Source of the DNA: Dirofilaria immitis
Taxonomy: Eukaryota > Nematoda > Chromadorea > Rhabditida > Onchocercidae
NCBI GenBank assembly: GCA_024305405.1
Contig: JAKNDB010000087.1
Location: 4,280,501 to 4,344,500, forward strand
Reading direction: 5' to 3'
Length of the DNA: 64,000 bases
The notes beneath the pieces were generated by a model. The model saw only the letters and a program-made list of their open reading frames with translations. It searched no databases and had not been told where the DNA came from. The position numbers and the translations under genes were made by a program. Each line of letters begins with the position of its first letter. Position 1 is the first letter of the stretch. Positions 1 through 11,733 of the stretch are shown here, in pieces.

Positions 1-2
1 GT

Positions 3-116
3 GCCAAAGTGGGATGTTATGACTCGTCGAAAGTGCTTTTTGATAACCTTGAAAAGTACATGATTTTTATGGTAATCCATTTTCTAGTGAATGTTGCATT
101 CAATCAATATTATTAA
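3..116 (+). CDS. Tetraspanin-like protein, last exon (5' part off window)
   Basis: An open frame runs from the left edge to a TAA at 114-116 and gives 37 residues. It starts with V-G-C-Y-D and a short amphipathic stretch, followed by a hydrophobic segment (MIFMVIHFLVNVAF). In tetraspanins the last cysteine of the large extracellular loop sits in a G-C-Y/D context just before transmembrane segment 4, and this fragment has that order. A poly(A) signal follows at 150-155. A GT at 72-73 could instead be a donor, in which case the exon ends there. The family call rests on one short motif and is tentative. Confidence 0.35.
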   Translation, partial: AKVGCYDSSKVLFDNLEKYMIFMVIHFLVNVAFNQYY

Positions 117-221
117 TATTCTCGACGTTAAATGACTTCACATATTTTAAATAAAACTTTGTTCAATATTATTAATATTCTCAACGCTAAATGACTTCAC
201 ATATTTTAAATGAAACTTTTG
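104..221. repeat. 59-bp tandem duplication
   Basis: Two adjacent copies, 104-162 and 163-221, start with TCAATATTATTAATATTCTC and differ at only a few bases. The first copy spans the stop codon and poly(A) signal of the tetraspanin-like exon, so the duplication covers its 3' end. Confidence 0.85.
150..155 (+). terminator. Poly(A) signal AATAAA
   Basis: Canonical hexamer 34 bases after the stop of the tetraspanin-like exon. In the second repeat copy the same position reads AATGAA, so only the first copy keeps the signal. Confidence 0.5.
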
Positions 222-472
222 TCTAGGAGTGCAAAATTCTGTAGAATGCAAAAAAATTTTTGCTAAGACTCAGGAGTAACTATTAGGTAGTAATGAAAGG
301 ACTAAAGAAAAGATGAAATTTTGTGCAAATCATAAAAGCATTAACCAAATTAGCCAAAACTTTCTGAATTCTATCAACGTAGATTCAGTAATGATTGCGA
401 ATGAATGAGAGATTTTATTTCGGTATTAATTACTATGACAATAATTATTATGGGATGCGATAGTAAGCTTAC

Positions 473-892
473 CAAACATTGTCGGTTTACTGTAGATGAA
501 ATCACGATACGTCCAAGAGCTTATTGGCATATCATATATATCAGTATTCAATTCATTAGCTAAAAGCGAATTGCGAATTTCTAAATTTGATAGCCATATT
601 TCATGATTCACTTTTACATTGCTCATCGATTTATTGGATATTGTATATGCACAAAGTTCGGGTCTCTCATAACAACAACAGAGTACAAAGTATTCACGTA
701 TCGATGCGTATCGGATGCATTTACCCTCCGGAATTTGTGCGATACTATATTTTAAACAAAAATGGCCTTGCAATGCCAAAGCTACTAGTGAAGTCTGAAA
801 AAAGCTTATATTGGTTTATGTGGAACATTTTGAAAACGCATGAGAATAAAAAGGCTAATCAGGAAAGCACAATTTTCTTGTTTAAAACGCAT
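473..892 (-). CDS. Cysteine-rich secreted protein with CCC motif (partial)
   Basis: The main exon is 473..794, with acceptor TTTTTTCAG and donor G|GTAAGC, phase 0 in and phase 1 out. It encodes about 107 residues including C-x(n)-CCCYERPELC. That is reminiscent of the Cys-triplet end of nematode ET modules or LU-like domains, but I cannot assign it firmly. A likely start lies at 892: ATG sits 5 bases after CTCTCAG, a good spliced-leader acceptor, and opens a signal-peptide-like stretch (CAFLISLFILM). Joining this start to the main exon needs an intron of only 32 nt, which is short even for a nematode. Alternatively the main exon continues the upstream neighbour through a GTGTGT donor near 1022. 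Later exons were not identified. Confidence 0.4.
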
Positions 893-901
893 TCTTGCTG
901 A
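893..901 (-). promoter_or_regulatory. Candidate spliced-leader acceptor
   Basis: On the minus strand CTTCTCTCAG lies directly before CAAGAATG. It is about 105 bp downstream of the AATAAA of the preceding minus-strand gene, the spacing typical of nematode operons. This is inference from position and sequence only. Confidence 0.35.
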
Positions 902-1002
902 GAGAAGTCAATTTTTTTAATCTCTGATCCAGATCAGATTGAAAATAACCGGAATCACTAGAAAATATGAAGTTTCTTTCCATATACTGATCATTATGCT
1001 AT

Positions 1003-1008
1003 TTTATT
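1003..1008 (-). terminator. Poly(A) signal AATAAA
   Basis: AATAAA on the minus strand, one base after the TGA of the gene ending at 1010. This gives a very short 3' UTR. Confidence 0.45.
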
Positions 1009-1009
1009 G

Positions 1010-2956
1010 TCACGTCAATGAACACACATTTTCACGTTCCGATGATTGCATCATAAAGTCTATCGTATTCCAATGCATTGCGCCAACATGTACTTTAGCT
1101 GGAGTGTTTACATCAAGCATGAATATGCATGACACGCCAGTCGTCTTTTGCTGAACATCAGAAATTTCTTAGCAAAACCAGTTTGGGATGTCAGCATCCG
1201 ATTCGGGTCATTTCGTCATGTAATGATTACTTTTGATTTCAAACTATTTAAAATCGTTTAGAAATTTGAACTCAAAAATCAGTTTACTTCTTTTTCACTA
1301 TTTGCATTAATGCAGTAATCGGAATCTTTCTCAAATGTTGTTGCTGCAGTATCGTCTGAATTTATAAGACGACGCTTGTAAAATTCCGTAGCAAGATCTT
1401 CGATTATTTCTTCATTTGTTTTATTCTGCAATATTTAAATTTGTTACAAACAAGATTATCGCATATTGAGGAAGAAGGATGATTATAATAAAAAAAAGCA
1501 ATTATTATGTCATCAAAATCAATTCAAATGACGTTGTGATAGAAGAATTCACAAATTTGCAAAGGTGTGAGTAATAATAGAACTTGTTATGATTTTTTTG
1601 CAGTTTATTGTAATTTACCTCATAATGTTCACATGATTTGCAACAATAATATATAACTTCGACGAGAATTTTTTGCCGTTCTTCAATTTGAGCTTCTCTA
1701 ACTTCCTTTCTCAAATTGCTAAAATATAGCACATACATAACTCCTGTAATCCGTCAAACATTTATTCGTTTTATAAAATAAGTAAAGAAAATTAGCTGAT
1801 AGTCACTTGCTATATACAAGCAATCATTTTGACATTGTTGAAATATTTTATTTCCAATTTTAATGTATTTATTCATAGTATCCTTGTTAAGAGTTAATTC
1901 AGTAGTTACTATATTTTGAAATATTCGAAATTTCATCGTTTTTTCAAAAAAATTAAATAGAAGGTAAGAAATTTAATTTTTCAGAATTCTATTTAAGGAA
2001 AAATTTGAAAACATACTGACATGTAGGGAATATTTGTAGTTACATTCATAAATGATAAACCATAAGTCCGGAAACGGTAGTATTGCATATCAAATATATA
2101 TTATGCTCCAGCAAACTTGACATCCCATTTCGGTAAAGATGATATTGAGTTGCCGTTACCAAATCAATTGCCCACCAACAAAATGGCATCATTATCTTTA
2201 AAAATTAGTTTTAAAAAAGATACTAACACCTTTATAATCAGTGTAATAAATTGGAATTTGCTATCAAAAGTTTAGATTTTTCCTATTCATCAGAAGTTTG
2301 GTTTAGACTAAGATTTGAGTATTATAGTTATACCGGACTAGGTGAAAATAATTAAATGATATAATTATTTGGACATATTTATAAGAAAGATATATCTAAA
2401 AGAAACGGAAATTTTTCTCAGAATCTTTTTCCAAAGTTAAAGAAAATGAACTGAAATAAGTTCTTTGTTAAGCAAGAAAATTTGATCGTTAATATGAAAA
2501 TGCATAACTTCCTATGAAAGGTACTTTTCAAATTAATAGCTGAATATTGAAAAAAATGAATATTTGATTTAACGAAATACGCTTTGATGGAACATACATT
2601 CGGAGTACATCGTGTATCACTAACACTATCCTCAATTGTTGAGGAGCCTTAAAGCACGCAATTCAACTTTTTCATAATTTGTTTTCGATATTCAGCTAGC
2701 AAAATTTTACAATATTTACAAATTGAAATAAAAAATTTAACTTAATTATGAAGCTTCAAATCCATTACACCGAAAAGAAAAATATGATTACAAACTGATC
2801 ACTAGAGACTGTAACGTTTGCAGTATGAATGAATTCGCAATTTTTTATTTCATTTACCGACTGTTTCAGTTTAGGCAGTAACAATTTGACCAAATCAATA
2901 CCTAAAATTATCAATATTAATATCAAAAGTTTAGGAATCAATGTAGTAGCGACCAT
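1010..2956 (-). CDS. Unidentified protein with N-terminal membrane segment
   Basis: The function is not recognised. Supported exons are 2858..2956 (33 residues, hydrophobic segment LLILILIILGI, donor GTAAAT), 1619..1718, 1288..1425 and 1010..1150, ending in TGA. The last three join in phase and read as normal soluble protein, for example an E/K/R-rich helix (RKEVREAQIEERQK) and then YYCCKSC. The link from the first exon to 1718 has the wrong phase, so at least one exon between 1720 and 2857 is missing. An open stretch near 2070-2200 is a weak candidate. The ATG at 2956 follows CTATTCCAG by one base, as expected for a trans-spliced messenger. An AATAAA overlaps the 3' end at 1003-1008. The gene may share an operon with its downstream neighbour. 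Confidence 0.45.
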
Positions 2957-2966
2957 TCTGGAATAG
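2957..2966 (-). promoter_or_regulatory. Candidate spliced-leader acceptor
   Basis: TTCTATTCCAG ends one base before the ATG of the minus-strand gene. The match to the TTTCAG acceptor is reasonable but not perfect. Confidence 0.35.
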
Positions 2967-3754
2967 AATTATATAATACAATAAAATTTTTTCGCATTAA
3001 AAGAAGTCATATAAAATTGTGTTTCTTGAAGCATTACATATTCTTAATTTGGAATTGCAATATTTCATCGTTTTTCAAATATTTTCTTCTTCAAAATTCG
3101 AATTTGAAAAAACATAATAGCAAAAACGTTATTTCCACTGCATTTCTGATGTGTTTTCAGAAATATCTGAAATTAAAAAGCTCTTTTTGCGTTTCATAGC
3201 TACAAGCATCTTTCGCATATTTACAATAATCGATTCAGGATAACTGGCAGCATGCATAAATCGTTTTATATGTCACTCTATAACTATAAAACTTAATAGA
3301 AGTTTTTGATCTGACAATATTAATACTTTTATCTCAATTACTTATTAGCAACAGACTGAAGATCGTCAGTTCGTACCTCTATAATTGTTATTGTTTGTAA
3401 AACCAATTCAAATAAAAAAATTGTACGTACCTGTCTTCCTTCTTGTCTTCATTGAAAGGTCTTTGCCTATCACACAAAAAGGACTATCTCTTCTTGTTAT
3501 ATATTATAGAAAAAGAAACTGATGTAAAATAGTAACTATTTCAAATGATATCAATCTTGAAATATGTTCAAATCGTGATATTTTGCTGTCCGGTGAGTAA
3601 TAGCAGCTCTAACCCCTTCCCCTTTATATCAATGCTTATAAATCGGCCTGTCCATTGAAAATTTATTTTCACAACTGCTAACAGAACAAGAATAACGTTC
3701 CTTTTTTTCCGCGGCGCCACGCATTGTTTCGAAGAGAGATTGATACGTTTCACT

Positions 3755-5600
3755 ATGTTTAATCATTGTTTTGCGTCTCTTACTATTATTGTAATTGCTG
3801 CTATTAGCAATCAAGCTTTCATTCTACAGGTATTCATTTTTCTTTTATCACTGATAACAATCATTACTTCACCTAAAGATAGAGATTAATCGATCCCATC
3901 ATACAACAATTCATCAAACATTTGGGATAGAATTCTTATCTTATACTTTCACATAATTATTTTATGATTTGTGATGATACAATTGAATGAATTTCAGAAA
4001 ATATTGGCAAAAATTATGAATATTGATTGTTATAATAATGCAATGTTTAGCTTACAACGCTTATGTTTGTGTTTCTGTTGATCGATCTTTTTAATAGCAA
4101 GAATTACGATTACCGTTAAATATTTGAGGGATATGAAGATATGATCAAGCATTCACATTTTAATTAATCTATCTTTTGGCACTTATCGTTGCAATATTTT
4201 TTGAAGTTTTATGTTCTTGATTAGCATAAACTTATAACGGTTCATTTTTAGTGCCAGAATTGTCGATGTATACCGGATTATTGCCTACAAACAGTACCTC
4301 GATCATTGTGTCCTTGCGATGGCCCAAAAGCGCCGTGTAGTCAGACAGCATCTGGAATGCAAACTGTCCTCAGTAGTGCTATAAATGTCCCCAACAACCA
4401 TTTGTAATAACGCAGCCGCCAGCCACAAAATATTTCCTCATTCAGCAACCAGTTCAATCAGTACCGGCACAAATATCTGGCCAAATCGTCGTAGAAAACC
4501 AGCAGCAGTTCATGCAAGTCTTAAGTTCGCTGCAGCAACAAATGTTAACTCAGCAGGTGAGAATGGGAACACATCACCCCACTATACCACCTGTTTACGT
4601 TATCCGAACCATTGAGCAACCGGGTCAAATAGTGCAACAAGTACAGCAAATATCGGAACCAATAGTGTCATCACAGTATTTGTCTGCGGCACAACAAGTA
4701 CCAATGCTACAAACACAAATGATGGTTGTACCTTCTGTCCAACAAGTAATATCGCCGACACAACAATTTGTTTTGCCCTTTCAAGTCCCTACACAGACGG
4801 TTACTTTACAGGTTCCAGGTAAATTTGATGGAAATCTAAGTACGAATTTGATGGAAATTTAAGTACAAACTACAAGTCCTTTTTAAAGTTATCTAATTCA
4901 AGATATACTTGATATAAGTTACGCATTCGATTCAAGATAGTATTATTTTGATACACGAAGTTAATTCCAAAATTTTGAAATTATTAGAAGCCACTACAGT
5001 TTTGAATAATGATTATTTAAATGATTATTGGAATCCACAAGGAAAATACGATAACAAATTTAGTGACAATGGCAGAACATTGTACTCCTCGAATGAATGC
5101 TTGTCCACTCGGATTGCCATCGATTCATGCAGTCACAGAATGTGACAATATTACCGATTCGACAGGTTAATTTTTTTAGCTGCATAAGTTGCATAAGCAA
5201 GTTGATATCCACGAAACTTGGTTGTTTGAACATTGTGATTGGGACTGATATGTGAAGCATTGAACTTTAGTTCAACCGAATCTGTGCTTTGCATTCCTTT
5301 ACTATCATTACTTTTCTCTTGTCTTTGAATTTTATGGTTTCTATTACATCAAATTATCCTTCGAATGCATTTTCGAACTGCACTGAACCGTGACTGTCGG
5401 AATGAAATTCGAAGATTTCATTGAGTTAGATATTTTTTCACGAAATTTTTGTTAAATATGGCGAGGATATTTTCAAATGTTTTACCGTATAATGCAAATA
5501 ATTTCTAGCCACGCGTTGTATCACGATCGAAGAAGCACGAAGATTATACACTTGCCTTCCACACTTTAATTTCAATAAATTATGGAAAAATTCCTCTTAA
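3755..5600 (+). CDS. Secreted Cys-rich/Gln-rich protein, unknown family
   Basis: I do not recognise the family. The exons are 3755..3829 (signal peptide, with core ASLTIIVIAAIS), 4252..4818, 5064..5165 and 5509..5600 (stop TAA). Splice sites are CAG|GTATTC, TTTTTAG|TGC, CCAG|GTAAAT, AAATTTAG|TG, ACAG|GTTAAT and TTTCTAG|CC. The last two junctions match in phase. After the signal peptide comes a Cys cluster (CQNCRC..YC..CPC..C), then a long Q/V/P-rich stretch with repeated QVQQ and VPxxQ units, then a second Cys domain (EHC..NACPLG..ECD..RC..TCLP). Exon 2 changes frame near 4294-4376. Either an 83-nt intron is hidden there (GTACCT at 4294 to TAG at 4376, phase-correct but losing a Cys cluster) or there is a sequence error. 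A structural extracellular role such as cuticle is a guess. Confidence 0.55.
4819..4864 (+). repeat. Short direct repeat in intron
   Basis: AATTTGATGGAAATCTAAGTAC and a near copy follow one another just inside the intron after exon 2 of the Cys/Gln-rich gene. They differ at one base. Confidence 0.6.
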
Positions 5601-8050
5601 AATTATCACTACATTATCAAAGAAAATTTATAAATAATCTTACAATAGATGATTCAAATTGTCAATTATGACAAACTTTTGTTTCGAGCTATTTAAATTT
5701 ACAATGAAACTTTTGAAATAATTGATGTTACTTTTAAAAAGTCAGCAAAAACCGGTTATCAATTTTCGATGAATTTCTGATATATTACAATGGCTTATTG
5801 TATTATCAACTTATTTTTATTAACGCTTTCTTATTCTTCGTAATCTCATAAATGCTTCATTCTTGTTCCACGCAGTAAAAATTGTTTCTGTGAATAATTA
5901 TAGCTAAATCAAACTTTACTGGAGAAAAGTAATGTGTACAGTTGATTGATGATGACTAAGTTCAGTATTTCAAATGAAAAGCAAGAGAAGTGATAATTCT
6001 TTTTTCCACTCTGTGAATTTCTCTCACAGTATGCTTTCTTTATTTCAAATTCAAAATTTGCATAAAAGAAATTTGAAAAATTTTATGAAAGAAGAATATT
6101 CAACAACAATAGATGAAATAATTTTGAATATTTTTGATGAAATTCTGAAGAATATTCACAAGAGAACAATAAAATTTCACTGTAGTAGGAAGTAAAATTT
6201 TAAAGCAGAAAGGACAGGACTTCGAAACGTCATAATAAAAATTTCAGAACGGAATAGAATAGCATATTTGAGGGTAGAGAAATAAAATATTGCAATCGTT
6301 AGAGATCTTTGTAATTCTTTAGTCGTTTATAAATTTTAATTGATGCTAAAAATTATTACAAAAGGAAAGAAAACAATCAAACTAAGCTTATTCTGCGGAA
6401 CAGGGCTATCAGCGGCGTTTTATGCAATAAATTTCAAAAGAAGCATGAAAATAATCACTGCTATGGAAAAGTAATTTCTGTGGTTCGAAACCGATAAACT
6501 GAAATTGTTTTACGAAATCACTGATAGCAGAATCCAATCTCTCCCACACCACGTTTTGCTTAATTTCTGATCAATTTCTATGCTCTTGTGCAACTGTGCA
6601 AACAGCTTTGTCATTTCTTCCATATTTTCTGCATTTGTTTAAGGGTTTACAAATAAAAGTTAAAATCCAAAATGTCGATTAATTCTCGCAAAAATAAAGT
6701 CAAATTTGATTTATACTAGTTGTTTGGACTTTAAAAGATTGATAATTAAAGGACATATTAAAATTTTGGAAATTTTTTTTTTTTGATATGCAGGTCCTTG
6801 CAAAATTTTGGAAATTTGGATTTAATTAAATTAATTTATTAAAGAGAATTTTGTTCTTAATATCTTTGAAAACGGACAAATGTAGGTAAAAGATCACGAT
6901 CTGGTTCCGAATGGAATGTCTGTACCCCAATACTATTAATATTTTTTTCTGATCGCGTTTAGTCTTTCTTGAGCACTCGTCAAAATCTACTAACAAATTT
7001 GCGTGCTTTTTGGATTGTAAAATGATGAACTGGTCGGAATTTGCAAGACATGAAATTCAGTTATATCAATAATGGTGACCTGTGTTTTTCTTGTACGAAA
7101 CTTTATCCAAAACATTCGATTCTTAAGAATTTCAATACTTGCACTGCGATTGCTTTTTGAATCATATTTCTGGATGTTCCCGAATTTAGTTTATTGAGCT
7201 CTATGCTTTGAATGTCATTGCTTCTGATTTTCTTCTGAATACTCGAATTCTCTATGCTTTTTCGCTCCGTGATGATAGATTAACAACTTTTACTTGTTCT
7301 CGTCATGGAAGATAACGTGGCACTACTAGTTTTATTGATAACTGCACTCTCAAATTCCCTGGATTACTGATCTCGATACATATTATTTTACCTATATCAA
7401 CTATTTGACAGAGTATATTGACTCTTGATGAATTACTATTTCTTCTTTATTACTTGCATAACCTTCGATTCGAAATCTTTTTGGATGACTTTATTTTTGC
7501 AGAATAATTTCTTATCATTCTTCTGCATGAATTTCGATTTCTTGGAGATTAAAAAATAGAATTTCAGTTGACACTGTCTCTTTAAAACTATTCATATCAT
7601 AATATTCATATCATAATCAAATATATTTTCTTTGTTTATTTTTGATATCTCCTTGCAACTAAATCAGTTATTTGTAATACTTCCACTGACAACAGTTATT
7701 TTTTTATAAGGAAATCATTTCGGTTCATTTGTTTAGTGCCACTATTATCAAAATATAAAACGAAATTTTCATAAAAAAGTAACTTATGAAAATAAATATA
7801 AGGTACATTTAAAATTTGAAAAATTTTCTTTTTGTTATTGAAATGTGTACCAATGAAAACCATCAAACTAATTTATATAACCTGTGCGAATTTCAATATT
7901 GGGAAACTCTAAATAAATAATAAAATAAATTTATTATTCGAATGGTAAATAAATGTTAACAATATTAAAATCATTTAACTAAATTTGTATTTCTCCGTTT
8001 CATCTCTCACGCGTTTTTTTATTATGTGATCTAATCAAACTCACATACTT
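5601..8050. other. Gene-free stretch
   Basis: AT-rich sequence with only short open frames. The frame at 5974-6195 is low complexity, rich in F, N and K, with no splice context or recognisable motif. I see no gene, RNA or repeat to annotate. Confidence 0.5.
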
Positions 8051-9484
8051 TCTTTTTATATAAAAGGGATTAATTCCCACAGTACCCACACTAATCTTCC
8101 CATCTGTTTTGTTACAATGCTAGTACCGTAAGTGGATTTTTACAGTTTCTTGTTTATCCAAAATAATACGTACTTAAATTTTTAATGTAAACTGCTCCTA
8201 ATTCTTAACACGGATATAAATCTTATAGTAACTAAAAAACATTTTTTCTTCTTCCCAGCTATAACAGACTACAGTGCTATATTCTGTTGCCTTTCCCGTT
8301 ACTCTTTCAATTGATTTATACAACAAATTCGTATTATATCAATGAAGATTAATAATCTTATTTCTCTTTCATTAAGAAAGCGCAACCGAAGCCAAATGCT
8401 TGCTTCCACAGCAACAAGGTAATCTCTCAAGAACCTCTTGTTTATTTCTAATCCTCGACTAAATCTTTCAAGACCCTTTACGACAAACAATTTTATGGTG
8501 CCATAATCCGAAAACTATGCTTAGCAACATCATAAAAAGCATCGAACTGGCAAAAAAAGGTTATCCGATTTCCCTCAAGAAATAAATTTAATAACTTTTG
8601 TCTTCAGAGCCAAAAACGACATTGGAACATTAGGAAGAATTCTATACACAGAGATAAGAATATTCGAAGAAAACTCCAAAGAATTCGATTGTGTGTCAAT
8701 ACGCTTGAATCCACAAACAAGTGGCTCAAACAAATTACGACAGCACAAAAAAGACAGAAGAGAAAAAATATGTAGCAATCACAAGAGGTGACAAAGGAAT
8801 ATTCCGAATACTGCATTAAGGAAAAGAAGCGATAATCATGCTAACAGTGCATAAGAATGAAACTGACTAAAAATTAATATCACTCTCAAAGGAGTTAAGA
8901 AAGGAAAAAGAGAAATCAAGCCCCTCGCCCAATCTTACTGTCAATCTTCCTCAGTTATTCCTACCTACCTTCAATGCTGACCCTAAACAATGACAACAAT
9001 TTTGAAGTGGTTTCAAAGCAGAGAAATTGCACCTGAAAATTATGAAGTTATGAGACGACTGCTCAATGACAAATACGTAACTCCTCAACGGTAACGACAT
9101 TACTATATAATGAACTTCAATCCATCAAGAGAAATGAAAAGGAATGGATCGAAACTGTAGAAAATATCGAAGCGACAATAAAAAGCTTTAGGAGAAAGCC
9201 TGGAGCATTCAGGTATCGAAACTTTAGTCGAGTGCAAGCTACTTGAATAAAGTGTATAATCAAAAGAAATTAGATAAACCGTGGTCAAGTTGTAAAACTA
9301 AGAGCTCCCTGTCAAATTTGGTTAATATGAATGAACAGGTAAGAAATTGCCAATGTTTATTCACTTATACTGACAATAAGGCTACAATTACCGAATTTTG
9401 GCAAAAATCTAGAAGAAACTTCAGCATTATCAACAATGCGAAATAATCAAAATTTCCACAAACTACAATAAAGAAAAGGAGACC

Positions 9485-9904
9485 GTGTGTATTTTCACTC
9501 AAGAACATTGGGATAGCGAATGCGATCCTATATTTGTATATCCTATATTTAATGCTCGATTGAATTGTCTTAAAACACTGAAGATTTTACAGTATACATT
9601 TATGATATGTTTTAAAGACATTCATGAAGAAGAAAAATGCAAAAATAAGAAACAACGCTTCCATTGCAAAGCTTTTCATACCAGCGCTTTATGTGATAAA
9701 AGAAATTTATCTTCTTCAAACAATATGATATGTCATGAAGAGCAGGAAAGAATTGTACATATTAAAGAAAACGAATATTCAATCTTTTTTCACAGTTCAA
9801 TACTCGCAACTCGAATGAAGACAGTAAGAGAAATTTCACTAATAAGGACAGTAAGAGAAATTTCACTAATGAAGACAGTAAGAGAAACAACACATCCATG
9901 CTGA
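9485..9904 (+). pseudogene. Degenerate gag zinc-knuckle open frame
   Basis: This open stretch inside the retrotransposon relic covers the zinc-knuckle region (H-W-D-S-E-C, later C-K-A-F-H-T-S-A-L-C) and then a three-fold nine-residue repeat. Several cysteines expected from the family are out of frame or missing, so I treat it as a fossil, not a gene. Confidence 0.65.
9815..9895 (+). repeat. 27-bp tandem repeat, three copies
   Basis: Copies lie at 9815-9841, 9842-9868 and 9869-9895. Copies 1 and 2 differ at about two bases and the third diverges at its end. In the open frame they read (M/I)(K/R)TVREISL. Confidence 0.9.
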
Positions 9905-10130
9905 TAAATAGTGAATTCACCAATCCCTACCTTGGTCAAAGTTAATTCAATACGTATCAACAAAGAATGAATATCTTTGGCAAGAAATCTTCGTACAGTG
10001 AGAAGAGTGAGAAGAACTGGCAAAGCAATTAGAAAACAAATTCAACCAAATTGCTAATCGATACAAGAATTTGAGAGCGTAAGAGCAAAGGAGATTAGTA
10101 ACTATTTGTTAAGTATTGTTGCGATATCAA

Positions 10131-11630
10131 TTGCATTAATTTCTCTACTAAACCTTTCAAGACAAAAAACTCTTCATGATATAATCTACTTCGCCAAGTT
10201 TTAATAACTTCATAAATAAAAGCAATAAGACGCACTAAGTAATAAGAGAAATATTGGCATTTACTTAAAATATAATTAGTACTGCAAACTTTAAAAATAA
10301 TTGGTACTGCAAGACTCTTATATTTTAATAATTTTGTGAAGATATAAATGATTAAATACTTAAAATTGTCCAGAATTTCTCCTGCACAATTGACGATAAA
10401 TCACATATTGTGCATTACTTTACGTTATCCTGAAATCTTTTTATTTTATACCATAATGCACAAAATTTGAAATTTTTTTCAGTCAGCATAAGCTCTCTAG
10501 AAAGTTTGTCTTAAATAATATTTAATGAAAAAACCACGTTGAATCAAAACGATAATCATAAAAAGATATATGTTCGGCGAAAAAGTGACATACCTAAGAC
10601 CGCGAACTCATGCCTGTAATTTGATATTAGGATTAGATTGAATTGATCAATAGATACAAGTGAATGACAAAATAGTAAATGATTATACTTTTAATATATA
10701 ATAGGCAGAGACGAAGTAACTCAATGGCAAACTAATTAAAAAGAAATCCTCAGTAAAATCTCATTTCGCTTTTAAGATAGATATGCTGCCATTATATTTT
10801 CTTATCCTCAATTGCTTTGTTATGTATTCCAACAAAAATTTCGGGAATTCTTCAAAATCTAACGAGATTTGAATTTATGAACTTACAAAATAAAGCCGCA
10901 AAGCAACTGGAAAGAAATTGCATTTTTACTAAATAAATTTTTTCTACATCTCTACCAATGTCTATTTCTAAGCATTGCATTCAAAATGACTTAAAATATC
11001 AAAGAACAAATTAAAAAGACTTCTTAATTTAAGGCTTTGATAGTCTCGTCTTATGTTCACAAATATTTCAAACAATTGAAAATATTGATGCAAGATGCTA
11101 AAATTTCTAGTTCTTTCAAATTCCGTTTTAACGAGGACTATACTTCCTCTGACTAATTAAACTCAACAATATTATAATATATCATTCCTAAAATAGTGAT
11201 ATGCCATTAAACCATGAATTCTCATCACTATTATTAAAGACTTAATAAAGAAGGCTTCCTAAAAGAATGATAAATTAAAACACAACGTGATAACCACGGT
11301 CATTAGCTACGGTCTCCATCACTGTACTTTTTATCGTTTTAAACTAATCCTAATTTTGCTGTCGAGTCGAGAATGGAACTAAGATAATTATAATTCACAT
11401 TCAAGCAAAACTGCTAAGTCCTGAATTCTATGCTGAAAAACGGTATCAGAAATTTCCAAATTTAATATCAAGCAATACTGAATATTCAAGATATGCCACC
11501 ATCAGTAGACATTTGAGTACGAAAAGAATTTCCGTTTTTGCAATGATTCAGGAAAAACAATAATAAATTTTTAATACGGCGGATTGTGATGCTTTGCTTT
11601 GATAAGTTGTATTTCGTAACAAAACAATAG
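10131..11630. other. Gene-free stretch
   Basis: AT-rich, with no open frame above 60 codons on either strand and no recognisable element. Confidence 0.5.
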
Positions 11631-11634
11631 AATG

Positions 11635-11640
11635 TTTATT
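11635..11640 (-). terminator. Poly(A) signal of the BCCIP homologue
   Basis: AATAAA on the minus strand about 94 bases after the stop codon at 11734. Confidence 0.5.
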
Positions 11641-11733
11641 CTATTTAAAATTTAGACCGGAAACATATTTCGAAATTAAAAAGATAATTTTAGCAAGAAA
11701 CTATATAGAGTTACTAGCGAGAAACAGAACATA

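Larger units (their letters stand above)
8050..10130 (+). mobile_element. BEL/Pao LTR retrotransposon relic, gag part
   Basis: Broken reading frames on the plus strand keep the order of a Pao-type gag. An N-terminal basic helix lies near 8540-8780. A P-T-F-N-A-D-P-K-Q/W patch near 8960-9000 and PENYEVM around 9030-9060 are typical of the region before the zinc knuckles. A C-rich block at 9490-9720 has H-W-D-S-E-C, an R..L..LK spacer, C.K..H....C and HC+..H.SALC, the knuckle pattern of BEL/Pao gag. Frames are interrupted by stops and shifts at many places and the central gag is shortened. No protease, reverse transcriptase or integrase is seen. TTTTTATATAAAAGGG at 8054-8067 could be the promoter of a former 5' LTR, but no LTR pair was found. 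The element is inactive. Confidence 0.7.

Noticed and set aside
5974..6195. Plus-strand frame of 73 codons
   Set aside because: F/N/K-rich AT-driven composition, no splice or family evidence.
6470..6500. GGTTCGAAACC, like a tRNA B box
   Set aside because: No A box, acceptor stem or cloverleaf can be built upstream.
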